Shown here: one piece after another, positions 28,941-37,276 of the stretch | Layout of the letters: every line of letters starts with the position of its first letter | Numbering within the stretch: position 1 is the stretch's first letter | Assembly (NCBI GenBank): GCA_029246705.1 | Contig: JAQWMQ010000012.1 | Coordinates: forward strand, 1-64,000 | Direction of reading: 5' to 3' | Origin: Phycisphaerales bacterium | GTDB taxonomy: Bacteria; Planctomycetota; Phycisphaerae; Phycisphaerales; SM1A02 | Length of the DNA stretch: 64,000 nt | Program-made: the position numbers and the translations under genes | The notes under the pieces: generated by a model | Seen by the model: only the letters and a program-made list of their open reading frames with translations | Told to the model about the DNA's origin: nothing | Databases searched by the model: none

Positions 28941-29867
28941 TCAGGGTGAGCGGAGTGCGTGGGTCTTTCGTGATTCCGCTTCGATGAAGACCCGCTTGAT
29001 GTCAGGATGGGTCTCACGGATCTCGCGTGTCAGTAAGTCGATCGCCTCCTCGATCTTGCCGGCCGGAAGCGAGTCCTTGAGATCGACGCTCACGTTCAGG
29101 AGCACGAAGTTCGGACCCATGTGCAGGGTGAGCACCTCGTTGACTGCAACCACCGCCTCCAGTTCGGAGGCCCGTTTCCTGACATCCTCGACCAGCGCGG
29201 GGTCCGCCGATTCACCGATCAGGAGGGACTTGGTCCTGAGCGCGAGCAGCACCGCGGTGAAGCCGAGGATCAACCCGATCGAGATCGACGCCATGCCGTC
29301 GAAGACCGGCAGCTCGAGGACCTGGCTCAGGGTCAGTCCGATCGCGGCCATCACCAGGCCCAGCATCGCCGCACTGTCCTCGAAGAGGACCACGAAGGCG
29401 ATGGGATCCTTCGAGGCGCGTACCGCGTCGACCAGGGTCCTCGTTCCCTGCTGGGTTCGGAACGCCCGGTATGCGAACCACCAGGCGAAGCCCTCGAAGA
29501 TCATCGCGGCGCCGAGCACGATGTAGTTCACCAGCGGGTTGGTCACCGGCTCCGGATGCAGCACCCGGTGGATGCCCTCATAGATCGAGATGCCCGAACC
29601 GAGCGCGAAGATGAGCATCGCCACCACGAAGGACCAGAAGTAGATCTCCTTGCCGTGGCCGAAGGGGTGGCTCGGGCTCGCCGGTTTTTTCGCTCGATGG
29701 ATGCCGTAGAGCAGGAGCACCTGGTTGCCGGTGTCGACCACCGAGTGGATGCCCTCGGAGAACATGGCAGCCGAACCGGTCACGCCGGCGGCGATGAATT
29801 TCGTGATCGAAATCAGGCCGTTGCCGACCAGTGCCGCGTAGATGACCATCTTCGAGCCTTGTGCCAT
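28941..29867 (-). CDS. Cation diffusion facilitator (CDF) metal exporter
   Basis: 308 residues with six predicted helices. The CDF metal sites are EGIHSVVD in helix 2 and FEDSAAMLG in helix 5, and a cytosolic C-terminal domain follows (LTLHMGPNFVLLNVSVDLKD). The FEDSA variant and SHPFGHGKEIYFW resemble the SLC30A9-like branch. It exports Zn2+ or another divalent cation using the proton gradient. It sits between two catabolic genes on the opposite strand, so a link with the zinc-dependent dihydropyrimidinase is possible but unproven. Confidence 0.93.
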   Translation of the reverse strand: MAQGSKMVIYAALVGNGLISITKFIAAGVTGSAAMFSEGIHSVVDTGNQVLLLYGIHRAKKPASPSHPFGHGKEIYFWSFVVAMLIFALGSGISIYEGIHRVLHPEPVTNPLVNYIVLGAAMIFEGFAWWFAYRAFRTQQGTRTLVDAVRASKDPIAFVVLFEDSAAMLGLVMAAIGLTLSQVLELPVFDGMASISIGLILGFTAVLLALRTKSLLIGESADPALVEDVRKRASELEAVVAVNEVLTLHMGPNFVLLNVSVDLKDSLPAGKIEEAIDLLTREIRETHPDIKRVFIEAESRKTHALRSP

Positions 29868-29957
29868 GCCCGTAGCCTACCTGCACGGTTGCACTGAGGA
29901 CAGTCGGGTGGGACCATGGTGGCCCAACCGCGGTGATTGGAGATACCAAGGAGCTTC

Positions 29958-31376
29958 ATGATGGGACTGCTCGTACGCAACGGACGCATCGTCACCGCCA
30001 CCGAGGACCGGCTCGCGGACATCCACGCCGAAGGGGAGACGATCACCCGGATCGAGGCTTCGATCGATCCGCGGGAGCTTCCCTCCGATACCGAGGTCGT
30101 CGATGCGGACGGGATGTACGTCTTCCCCGGGTTCATCGACCCGCACGTGCACGTTCACCTGCCCTTCATGGGCACCAACGCCATCGATGACCATGACTCG
30201 GCCAGTCGTGCCGCCCTGGTGGGGGGGACCACGACCATCCTCGAGATGATCTGTCCCGGTCCCGAGGAGGAGCCGCTCGAGGCGTTCAACACCTGGAAGG
30301 GACTGGCCGATGCCGGCTGCTGCTGCGACTACTCCTTCCACCAGTCGGTGGTTCGTTTCGACGATTTGGCCATGGGGCAGCTCCGCGAACTCGTCGCCGA
30401 ACACGGCGTCCAGAGCTTCAAGGTGTTCCTGGCCTACAAGGGCGCACTCGACATCGGAGACACGGAGCTCTTCCAGTTGATGCTGCTCGCACGTGAACTG
30501 GGCGTGGTCCTGACCGCTCACTGCGAGAACGCGGAGGCGATCGACCAGATGCAGCGGTTGCTGGTCGCCTCGGGGCGGACCGGACCCGAATTCCACGAGC
30601 CGAGCCGGCCGCGTGACGTCGAGGCCGATGGGGTGAACCACCTCTGCCTGTTCGCCCAGCTCACCGGGGCGTCTGTCTACATCGTGCACACCTCCTGCGG
30701 CGCCGCACTCGAACGTGCGCTTGCCGCGCGCGGTCGCGGGGTCGATGTCACGGTGGAGTCGGTGATCCCGCACCTGGTCCTGGACCGCTCCTTCGCGGAA
30801 CGCCCGGACTTCGAAGGCGCCAGGTTCGTGATGAGCCCGCCGCTTCGGGATTCGATCGAGCACGACACCCTCTGGGGTGCGATTCGAGATCGGGAGATCG
30901 CGACCATCGGGACCGACCACGCACCCTTCGACTTCGCCACGCAGAAACAGATGGGCCGGGATGACTTCACCAGGATCCCGAACGGGATCCCCTCGATCCA
31001 GGAGCGGGTCGACCTGGTTCACACCTTCGGCGTCTGTGAACAACGAATCGACCTGCAGACGATGGTGGATGCCTGCAGCACCCAGGCGGCGAAGCGCTTC
31101 AACCTGTACCCGCGCAAGGGTGACATCGTGGTGGGATCGGATGCCGATCTCGTGGTCTACGATCCGGCGTTCCGGGGCACCTTCACCGCTGCCGAATCAC
31201 TCAGTCGCATCGATTATTGCGGCTACGAAGGCATGCCCAGGAAGGGGCGTTCCCACGTGGTCACGCTTCGTGGGCGGGTGGTCGCTCGCGACGGCGCCTA
31301 TGTGGGTGAAGCCGGCTCCGGGAACTACCTCCATCGAAAAACCGCACCGGAGTGGACACCGTCTGGCTCCGGTTGA
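29958..31376 (+). CDS. Dihydropyrimidinase / hydantoinase
   Basis: 472 residues from the ATG at 29958; the second ATG (29961) has better spacing from AGGAG (29949-29953), and either is likely. Amidohydrolase zinc ligands are in GFIDPHVHVHLPF; the Lys of QSFKVFLAYKG is expected to be carbamylated; TAHCEN, VHTSCG and GTDHAPFDF supply the others. NGIPSIQERV is typical of dihydropyrimidinases. It opens 5,6-dihydrouracil to N-carbamoyl-beta-alanine, the substrate of the nitrilase-family enzyme at 24147. D-hydantoinase activity is a common side reaction. Confidence 0.93.
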   Translation: MMGLLVRNGRIVTATEDRLADIHAEGETITRIEASIDPRELPSDTEVVDADGMYVFPGFIDPHVHVHLPFMGTNAIDDHDSASRAALVGGTTTILEMICPGPEEEPLEAFNTWKGLADAGCCCDYSFHQSVVRFDDLAMGQLRELVAEHGVQSFKVFLAYKGALDIGDTELFQLMLLARELGVVLTAHCENAEAIDQMQRLLVASGRTGPEFHEPSRPRDVEADGVNHLCLFAQLTGASVYIVHTSCGAALERALAARGRGVDVTVESVIPHLVLDRSFAERPDFEGARFVMSPPLRDSIEHDTLWGAIRDREIATIGTDHAPFDFATQKQMGRDDFTRIPNGIPSIQERVDLVHTFGVCEQRIDLQTMVDACSTQAAKRFNLYPRKGDIVVGSDADLVVYDPAFRGTFTAAESLSRIDYCGYEGMPRKGRSHVVTLRGRVVARDGAYVGEAGSGNYLHRKTAPEWTPSGSG

Positions 31377-31451
31377 TACAACAAGATCACGCCTTCAGCG
31401 GGATACAAGCGATTCGCGCCATCCGACGATAATCCGATCAGGAGAAAACAG

Positions 31452-32246
31452 ATGCCAGACTTCCCGATCCTCGGCCCCCTGCAGGCAGCCTACTTCGCAA
31501 TGAAGAACAAGAGCCGGTCTTCGGCCGCCCAGAAGTGGGCAAAGCAGCACGGGCTGGAGTTCGCCCCCAACAGCAAGACCTTCACCTCCCCTGCGAATCC
31601 GATGTTGGGGCAGCATGCCTCGGAATTCGCGGGCCACAGTTCTCGTGCCACCGGCATCTTCGCTCGCCTGCTGGGCATGTCGAAGATGCAGCAATCGTTC
31701 CCCCAGTTCTCCGCGAACCGATTTCGGGGTGACTGGCAGTCCGACAAGAACATCTGCTGGGGCACCTGGAAGGGGTACACGGTGATCACCTGGGACACCG
31801 TCTTCTACGATCTGCAGACCCAGAGCGACGACTGGAGCGAAGGGGAGTATTCCTCGATTCTCATCCTGACCGACATCCCCCTCCACGGAACGCTGGTCGC
31901 CCCCAACTCCCTGACGAAGCGGTTGTCCTCGTTCGGCATCGAGGAAGGTCGTGGCACCTTCTCCATGGAGACGATCAAGTTCGAACTGGATGCGTTCAAC
32001 AAGGCCTATCGCGTGCGCGGCGTCGACCCCAAGTGGACCACCGCGATCATCGACCAGGCGATGATCGAGTGGCTGATGCAGCAGAAGAAGCACACCATCG
32101 AGGTCGCACCCGGCGGGATCATGGTCTCGACCTGGTTCACGTTGAAGCCCGAGCAGACCGCCGAACAGCTTGATTTCTGCACCGGCTTCCTGGAGCAGAT
32201 CCCCGAGGACCTCAAGCACCATCATCTCGATGGAAGTCCGGCCTGA
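31452..32246 (+). CDS. Hypothetical protein, possibly DUF3137-like
   Basis: 264 residues, soluble, no signal peptide. A start at 31452 with AGGAG a few bases upstream looks sound. Visible features are a short N-terminal hydrophobic stretch, a two-stranded segment (WKGYTVITWDTVFYD), FNKAYRVRGVDPKWTTAII and a C-terminal FTLKPEQTAEQLDF. The pattern F-x-K-x-Y-x-V followed by a Met-rich helix recalls DUF3137 proteins, but this is tentative. It lies 75 bases after dihydropyrimidinase and ends at a shared terminator. Confidence 0.65.
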   Translation: MPDFPILGPLQAAYFAMKNKSRSSAAQKWAKQHGLEFAPNSKTFTSPANPMLGQHASEFAGHSSRATGIFARLLGMSKMQQSFPQFSANRFRGDWQSDKNICWGTWKGYTVITWDTVFYDLQTQSDDWSEGEYSSILILTDIPLHGTLVAPNSLTKRLSSFGIEEGRGTFSMETIKFELDAFNKAYRVRGVDPKWTTAIIDQAMIEWLMQQKKHTIEVAPGGIMVSTWFTLKPEQTAEQLDFCTGFLEQIPEDLKHHHLDGSPA

Positions 32247-32282
32247 TTCCCGCATCCGTTGCGAAGCGACGACGACATGAAA

Positions 32283-32314
32283 AAAGCGCCCCGCAGTCGA
32301 CTGCGGGGCGCTTT
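32283..32314. terminator. Bidirectional intrinsic terminator
   Basis: A perfect 14-bp stem (AAAGCGCCCCGCAG / CTGCGGGGCGCTTT) around TCGA lies between the stop codons of two convergent genes. T-runs are present on both strands, so it can end transcription both ways. Confidence 0.93.
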
Positions 32315-32340
32315 GCTGTCTTCAGTGATCCGAGGTCCGT

Positions 32341-33186
32341 TCAACCGCGTCGTCGACGTGCCACGATGCCGGCAAGACCGAGCAGGGCAAGTGCCCCGGG
32401 TGCGGGGACCTGGTTGTATTCGTAGTTGATGTTCAGGTTGTCGATCAGGATGTCGTTGTCGATCGCGCCATTCCGGGCGGCGAAGCCGAACGACCATCCG
32501 GTCATGTCATAGCCACCTGGCCATGTGAAGAATTCGGTCGCGACTGCGCCCCAGTGTCCTTCGATCGGATCACCACCCCATTCGATCAGAACCTGCAGAC
32601 CGACGTCGATGTGCCATTCGACGATGATGTTGCCTTGGTTCGCGTCATTGAGAGCGGCGTCGTAGTTTTCCTCACGAGCATACTCCCACCACTCGGAACC
32701 GAATTCGATGCTTTCCGCGATGCTGTTGGCTCCCCAGCGGGCCTTCACGGAGTCGCCACCGTAGGTATCGAAGCCGATCGACATGCCTGCACCGTCCTGA
32801 TAGAAGGCGTTGAGGCCACCTTCACCACCGGCCCATCGGTCGCCGCCCATGTCGGACATGTCACCGAAGAGGAAGGAGAAGCCGTCACCGAGGCCTCCAC
32901 TCCCGTTGGTGTTGAAGCTGAAGTCGAAGTTCGCTGAGAAAGCCGTGATCGACCGATCGGCGAACGCTGCGCCACCAGTGGTCCACGTGCCCTGGGCTCC
33001 AGCTTGACCATCGGAGACCAGCTGCAGATCACTGTGTCCATTGTGGGTGGTGACGAAAGACGTGCCATAATGGTCGCCGGTGTCCGGACTGAAGTTGGTG
33101 CTGTACGTGTCCAATTCAGCTCCAGCCGTCAACGTGACACTGGCTGCCGTGCATACAGCAGTACAAACAAGTTTGGTTTTCGACAT
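32341..33186 (-). CDS. PEP-CTERM lectin-like secreted protein
   Basis: 281 residues from the ATG at 33186, which begins a signal peptide (LVCTAVCTAASVTLTAGA). The body is a concanavalin/legume-lectin-like fold (FSANFDFSFNTNGSG, LGDGFSFLFGD, MSIGFDTYGGD, WSFGFAARNGAIDNDILIDN). It ends with the planctomycete PEP-CTERM sorting signal: VPAPGALALLGLAG, then RRRRG. It should be exported and processed by an exosortase, none of which is encoded here. The domain is shared with the divergent neighbour at 33554-36547. Ligand unknown. Confidence 0.88.
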   Translation of the reverse strand: MSKTKLVCTAVCTAASVTLTAGAELDTYSTNFSPDTGDHYGTSFVTTHNGHSDLQLVSDGQAGAQGTWTTGGAAFADRSITAFSANFDFSFNTNGSGGLGDGFSFLFGDMSDMGGDRWAGGEGGLNAFYQDGAGMSIGFDTYGGDSVKARWGANSIAESIEFGSEWWEYAREENYDAALNDANQGNIIVEWHIDVGLQVLIEWGGDPIEGHWGAVATEFFTWPGGYDMTGWSFGFAARNGAIDNDILIDNLNINYEYNQVPAPGALALLGLAGIVARRRRG

Positions 33187-33553
33187 CTCTACTCTCTCTT
33201 TTTCTCTGATCTCTCTGTTCAAACGGGAAGGAAGCAGTTTCGGCGCCACAGTGAGGGAACTGCCGGTGACTGGTGAGGGCCAGACGCCAGGCGCCATCTT
33301 GGAAGTGTCACCACCGTAGCATCGATTTCCTGTTTCTGTCCGGCATCTTCGTGAAAACCACCCGAATCAACACTTCAAGGTCCGGGTACCGCATCAATCT
33401 CGATGGACTTGCCGCTCATCACTTGAGCTTTTGGATCTTATGGGTGATCCTGAGTATCTCTGGAGAGAGGAAATCAGGGGACGTCCATCGCCGGACCCGA
33501 GCCACTGTCGTGGCTGCGGGCGCATGTTGTTGAAGCCTGAACAGGAGTCGTTC
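33187..33553. other. Intergenic region between divergent lectin-like genes
   Basis: 367 bases carrying the upstream regions of two divergent genes that share a domain. No RNA gene or clear sigma70 box pair could be picked out. An in-frame extension of the plus-strand gene back to 33431 exists but lacks a ribosome site and would hide the signal peptide. Confidence 0.5.
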
Positions 33554-36547
33554 GTGATACAGAAACAGAAGATGCGAGCTCTTTCGATGATCGGTGCCGG
33601 ACTGACTCTGGCATTCGCGACGCAATCGAATGCGGACATCGGTGCTGATCTCCAGGTGGATGCCGGATCGACCGCAACGATCACCCTTGCGATCACGGTG
33701 ACTTCAACCGGGATAGAGGAGACCCAGACCCAGTCGACGACGGTGGCCGTCGGTGGTGGAGGGCAGGCGATCTTCAGGCCCGACTACGAACCCTTCACCA
33801 GTGCCGACCTCACCAACCTCCAGTTCGGTCTTGCCAACAGTTCGCTCGACTACCAGTTCTTCTGCAGTTCCTTCCTTGGTTGCATCGATGTCAACGTGAA
33901 CCTCGCGAACCTCACCGCGACGCTGGTTCAACCATCAGGATCGGCTCTCGACGGTTCGGGGCGGGGCAACTTCAACGCAGTCTGGAATCTGCGAGCGGAC
34001 TACGTCATCAACAGTTCGCTCTTTTCCGGTGACGGTCCCATCGACACCACCTCCGACATCGCCTTCGGAGCCACCTTCAACGCCAGCGGCGGCGATGTCT
34101 TCGTCAATGACCTGACTCTCGGATCCATTGCCAGTGATGTCCCCGACGACGGGGGGGTGCTCGCGATCTCGCTCCTGACGACGGTGGACCTCGTCAACGC
34201 AAGCCTCTCCGGCACCTACGAGGTCCTGCCGCCGGCAAGTTGCGGAAGCAGCGGCCCCTGCGGGCAGGTCCACGGTGAACCGGGCTGCGACGACACCGGT
34301 TGCTGTGCGGTCGTCTGTGAAGAGGACTTCTACTGCTGCGAAATCCAGTGGGATGCCTCCTGCGTGAACAAGGCGGTCGCACTCTGCGGAGTGACCCCGA
34401 CCAACGATGACTGCCAGAATGCCCGGCCGCTTGGCCTGGGACGTTTCCCGTTCACCACGCTCAACTGCTCCACCGAGGGGCCTCGGGTCATCTCCGAATG
34501 CACGACCGCGCCAGCGGGTGGTTCGATCGTGAACGACGTGTGGTTCAGCCACACCGCACTCGCCGACAACGGCGTGGTCGTCTCGACCTGTGGTCATGCT
34601 GATTTCGACACCCAGATCCTCGTCTACGACGGATGTGATGGCACCCTGGTCGCCTGCAACGAGAATTCCGCCATCTGTCCCGACGGCACCTCCCTGGTGG
34701 GATTCATGGGCGTCCAGGGGGAGACCTATCTCATCCGGCTTGCCGGAGTGACCGGTGCGGGTTCCGGGGAGATCGACATCGCCTGGGCGAATCTTGATCG
34801 ACCCTACGAGGACCTCGCCGTCGAATGGACGGTCGAATCCGGTGGCAACGGTCACGCCTACGCGCTCTATGCACTGGGTACCGACTCGACCTTCGCGAGT
34901 GCCGTCGAGAAGGCCGCCCGCTTCGGCGGCTACCCGGCGACCATCACCTCGCCGGCCGAGCAGGACTTCATCAACCGCAACATGCCCGGCACCCAGCGCG
35001 GAGGTCCAACCGCCATCGGGCTCATCCAGCAGGGTGGCGATGAACCGGGGGGAGGCTGGTCCTGGATCACCGGTGAACCGCTCGACTGGACGAACTGGCA
35101 GCCGGGTGAGCCCAATGACTTCGCCACCGGCGATGAGAACTACGGTCAGCTCTACGGCATCGGCACCTGGAACGACAACATCGACAACTTCGGGTACGTG
35201 CTCATCGAGTTCGATGGGAACCCCGCCTTGAACGACGTGGTCTGGTCCACCGACGATGGCGGCAACGGCAAGACGTATCGAGGCGTCGTGCTGCCGCAGA
35301 GAATGAGCTGGACCGACGCACGCATCTATGCCACCAACCGAGGCGGCACCCTCGCCTGTCTCGACGAACCGGGCGAATCAGCCTGGGTGTTCGAGAACCT
35401 CGGAGCCTTCGCCTCGCTCTGGACCATGACCGACTACAACGTCGGTCCCTGGGTCGGACTCTTCAAGCGAAAGGGCGAATGGGTCTGGCTGAACGACGAA
35501 GTCTTCGACGGTTCGGACTGGTTCCCCGGTGAACCCAACGGTACCGGTGACCGCGGAACCTACTTCGCGCAGCCCGACTACTTCGGTGCCCTCTCCGAGA
35601 ACTTCTCAGGCACGCCCCAGGGTGAGCTCTTCGGTGCGGCGCAGTACGCGGATGTCTTCGGAAACCCGCGGTTGAAGTTGGTCGCCGACGGCTTCCCCGG
35701 AACCTGGGGCACCTGGAAGACCCCGCCGATCCCCCGCGGGCTGACGGCTTTCACCGCGTCGTTCCGCTTCAGCTTCAAGAACGAGAACAGTGGCGCCGGC
35801 GACGGGTTCTCCATGCTCTGGGGTGATCTTTCGGACACCTCGGGCAATCGGATGGAAGGCGCGGAAGTGGGCGTCTTCGCGTTCCAGCAGGATCAGCAGG
35901 GGCTTTCGGTCGGGGTCAACAGCTACGCCGAGGGCGGCAACAGCGGAGTCGATGGTCGATGGGGCACCATCCCCTTCGTGCAGACGCCGCTCGAATTCTC
36001 GCAAGTCACCTGGAACGACTACGAGACCGCGGGACGTCCCGAATCGATGGCGACCATGACCGTCCAGTGGCGCAACGACCTCGGACTCACCGTTTCCATC
36101 GCCTTCCCCTTCAACGACCCGCAGGTCATCTACAGCAACGCCGGCTTCAACGAGATCAGCGGAGTGGACCCGACCGACTGGAGCTTCGGGTTCGCCGCAC
36201 GCAACGGAAGCATCGACCAGGACGTGCTCATCGGCGACTTCTCCGTGACGTACGAGTACCAGCCCCCGACCGGTGGTCTCACCGGCGGGCCGAGGAACAC
36301 CTTCGACGACACCTTCGACGACAACATCCACCGTGCGCTCATCATCGAGTTCCCGGTGGAGGAGGATCCATGCCCGGGCGATCTCGACCAGGACGGCTCG
36401 ATCGGGGGAGCCGATCTCACGCTGCTGCTGGGCGCATGGGGTCCTTGCGATGATCCGACCGACTGCATCGCGGACCTGACCGGTGATGGCGAGGTCAATG
36501 GCGCGGATCTCTCGGTCATTCTCGGTGGTTGGGGGCTCTGCCCCTGA
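33554..36547 (+). CDS. Giant secreted protein: two C-type-lectin-like domains, lectin-like domain, dockerin
   Basis: 997 residues from GTG 33554, placed six bases after GGAG; the next ATG is 33572. A signal peptide (MRALSMIGAGLTLAFATQSNA) precedes a beta-rich region, a Cys-rich segment (CDDTGCCAVVCEEDFYCC) and a pre-peptidase-like domain (NDDCQNARPL...VNDVWFSHTA). Two C-type-lectin-like domains follow (WTNWQPGEPNDFATG and WFPGEPNGTGD). Next is a concanavalin-like domain (AGDGFSMLWGDLSDT...DWSFGFAARNGSID) paralogous to the neighbouring PEP-CTERM protein. The C-terminus is a dockerin-like EF-hand pair (DLDQDGSIGGADLTLLL...DLTGDGEVNGADLSVIL). Predicted extracellular, carbohydrate-binding. Confidence 0.9.
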   Translation: MIQKQKMRALSMIGAGLTLAFATQSNADIGADLQVDAGSTATITLAITVTSTGIEETQTQSTTVAVGGGGQAIFRPDYEPFTSADLTNLQFGLANSSLDYQFFCSSFLGCIDVNVNLANLTATLVQPSGSALDGSGRGNFNAVWNLRADYVINSSLFSGDGPIDTTSDIAFGATFNASGGDVFVNDLTLGSIASDVPDDGGVLAISLLTTVDLVNASLSGTYEVLPPASCGSSGPCGQVHGEPGCDDTGCCAVVCEEDFYCCEIQWDASCVNKAVALCGVTPTNDDCQNARPLGLGRFPFTTLNCSTEGPRVISECTTAPAGGSIVNDVWFSHTALADNGVVVSTCGHADFDTQILVYDGCDGTLVACNENSAICPDGTSLVGFMGVQGETYLIRLAGVTGAGSGEIDIAWANLDRPYEDLAVEWTVESGGNGHAYALYALGTDSTFASAVEKAARFGGYPATITSPAEQDFINRNMPGTQRGGPTAIGLIQQGGDEPGGGWSWITGEPLDWTNWQPGEPNDFATGDENYGQLYGIGTWNDNIDNFGYVLIEFDGNPALNDVVWSTDDGGNGKTYRGVVLPQRMSWTDARIYATNRGGTLACLDEPGESAWVFENLGAFASLWTMTDYNVGPWVGLFKRKGEWVWLNDEVFDGSDWFPGEPNGTGDRGTYFAQPDYFGALSENFSGTPQGELFGAAQYADVFGNPRLKLVADGFPGTWGTWKTPPIPRGLTAFTASFRFSFKNENSGAGDGFSMLWGDLSDTSGNRMEGAEVGVFAFQQDQQGLSVGVNSYAEGGNSGVDGRWGTIPFVQTPLEFSQVTWNDYETAGRPESMATMTVQWRNDLGLTVSIAFPFNDPQVIYSNAGFNEISGVDPTDWSFGFAARNGSIDQDVLIGDFSVTYEYQPPTGGLTGGPRNTFDDTFDDNIHRALIIEFPVEEDPCPGDLDQDGSIGGADLTLLLGAWGPCDDPTDCIADLTGDGEVNGADLSVILGGWGLCP

Positions 36548-36580
36548 TCGGCTGGGCGGTCCGGCCTGCGAGCGTTCAAC

Positions 36581-37276
36581 TCACTTGATGCGCAGGCCCT
36601 CGAGCGTCTTCGCTCGATCAAGGTCGACCTTGCCCTGGATACCGGGGACCTTGCCTGACTGGCTGTACTGCCAGATCGTCCATGGACCGATTCGACTGGT
36701 GCTGCGGGGTGTCTTCACGCCGTATTCCGCGATCCAGAGGGCGTTCGGCAGCGGGGCGGTGAGGGTTGGTGCGATGTTGTCGTTCCAGAAGTACGGCGAC
36801 ACGTAGATGATCGGGTCGACCGAGAGTTCCTTACGAACCTCGGCGAGGAAGTCGGCCAGGACCTTGGGCAGGCCGGTGCCCGCGGTCTCGACGTCGACGA
36901 CCGGGAGAAGATCGCCGGTCCCGAAGTTCACGGTCTTCAGGAAGTGACGGGCCTGTTCGGCACCATCGACGTCCGGAACCAGGAAGTGGTAGGCCCCGCG
37001 CAGCAGGCTGCCCTCGGCAAGTGCCGCCCAGTTGCTCTTGAACATGGGATCGATCGAGTCCCGGCCCTGGGTCGCCTTGACGAATGCGAATCGAATGCCA
37101 CTCTGCCGGACCTTGGACCAGTCGATCTCGCCTTGCCAGTGGGAGACGTCGAGGCCCTTGAGCTCGACCCCGTCATCGGTATCGCCCTGGTTGCCGGTCT
37201 TGTCGCCTTTCCCGGGAACGGTGTTGGTGCAACACGCAAGGGAAAGCGTCACGAGAAGGAGGAGGCATGTCTTCAT
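36581..37276 (-). CDS. GH25 lysozyme-like muramidase, probable lipoprotein
   Basis: 231 residues. A hydrophobic leader ends in a Cys pair at residues 15-16 (LSLACC), so lipidation is plausible though the lipobox is imperfect. The GH25 hallmarks are GLDVSHWQGEIDW, FVKATQG, RGAYHF, the catalytic LPVVDVET (D-x-E) and WTIWQYSQSG. GH25 enzymes cleave the beta-1,4 bond between MurNAc and GlcNAc, so it may act in wall remodelling or on foreign peptidoglycan. Its start overlaps the PreA-like stop by one base (TGATG), so it ends the minus-strand operon. Confidence 0.92.
   Translation of the reverse strand: MKTCLLLLVTLSLACCTNTVPGKGDKTGNQGDTDDGVELKGLDVSHWQGEIDWSKVRQSGIRFAFVKATQGRDSIDPMFKSNWAALAEGSLLRGAYHFLVPDVDGAEQARHFLKTVNFGTGDLLPVVDVETAGTGLPKVLADFLAEVRKELSVDPIIYVSPYFWNDNIAPTLTAPLPNALWIAEYGVKTPRSTSRIGPWTIWQYSQSGKVPGIQGKVDLDRAKTLEGLRIK

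Noticed and set aside
29877-31043. 388-codon open frame on the minus strand
   Set aside because: Antisense to dihydropyrimidinase.
33431-33553. 41-codon N-terminal extension of the lectin/dockerin protein
   Set aside because: No ribosome site, and it would bury the signal peptide; GTG 33554 has GGAG at ideal spacing.
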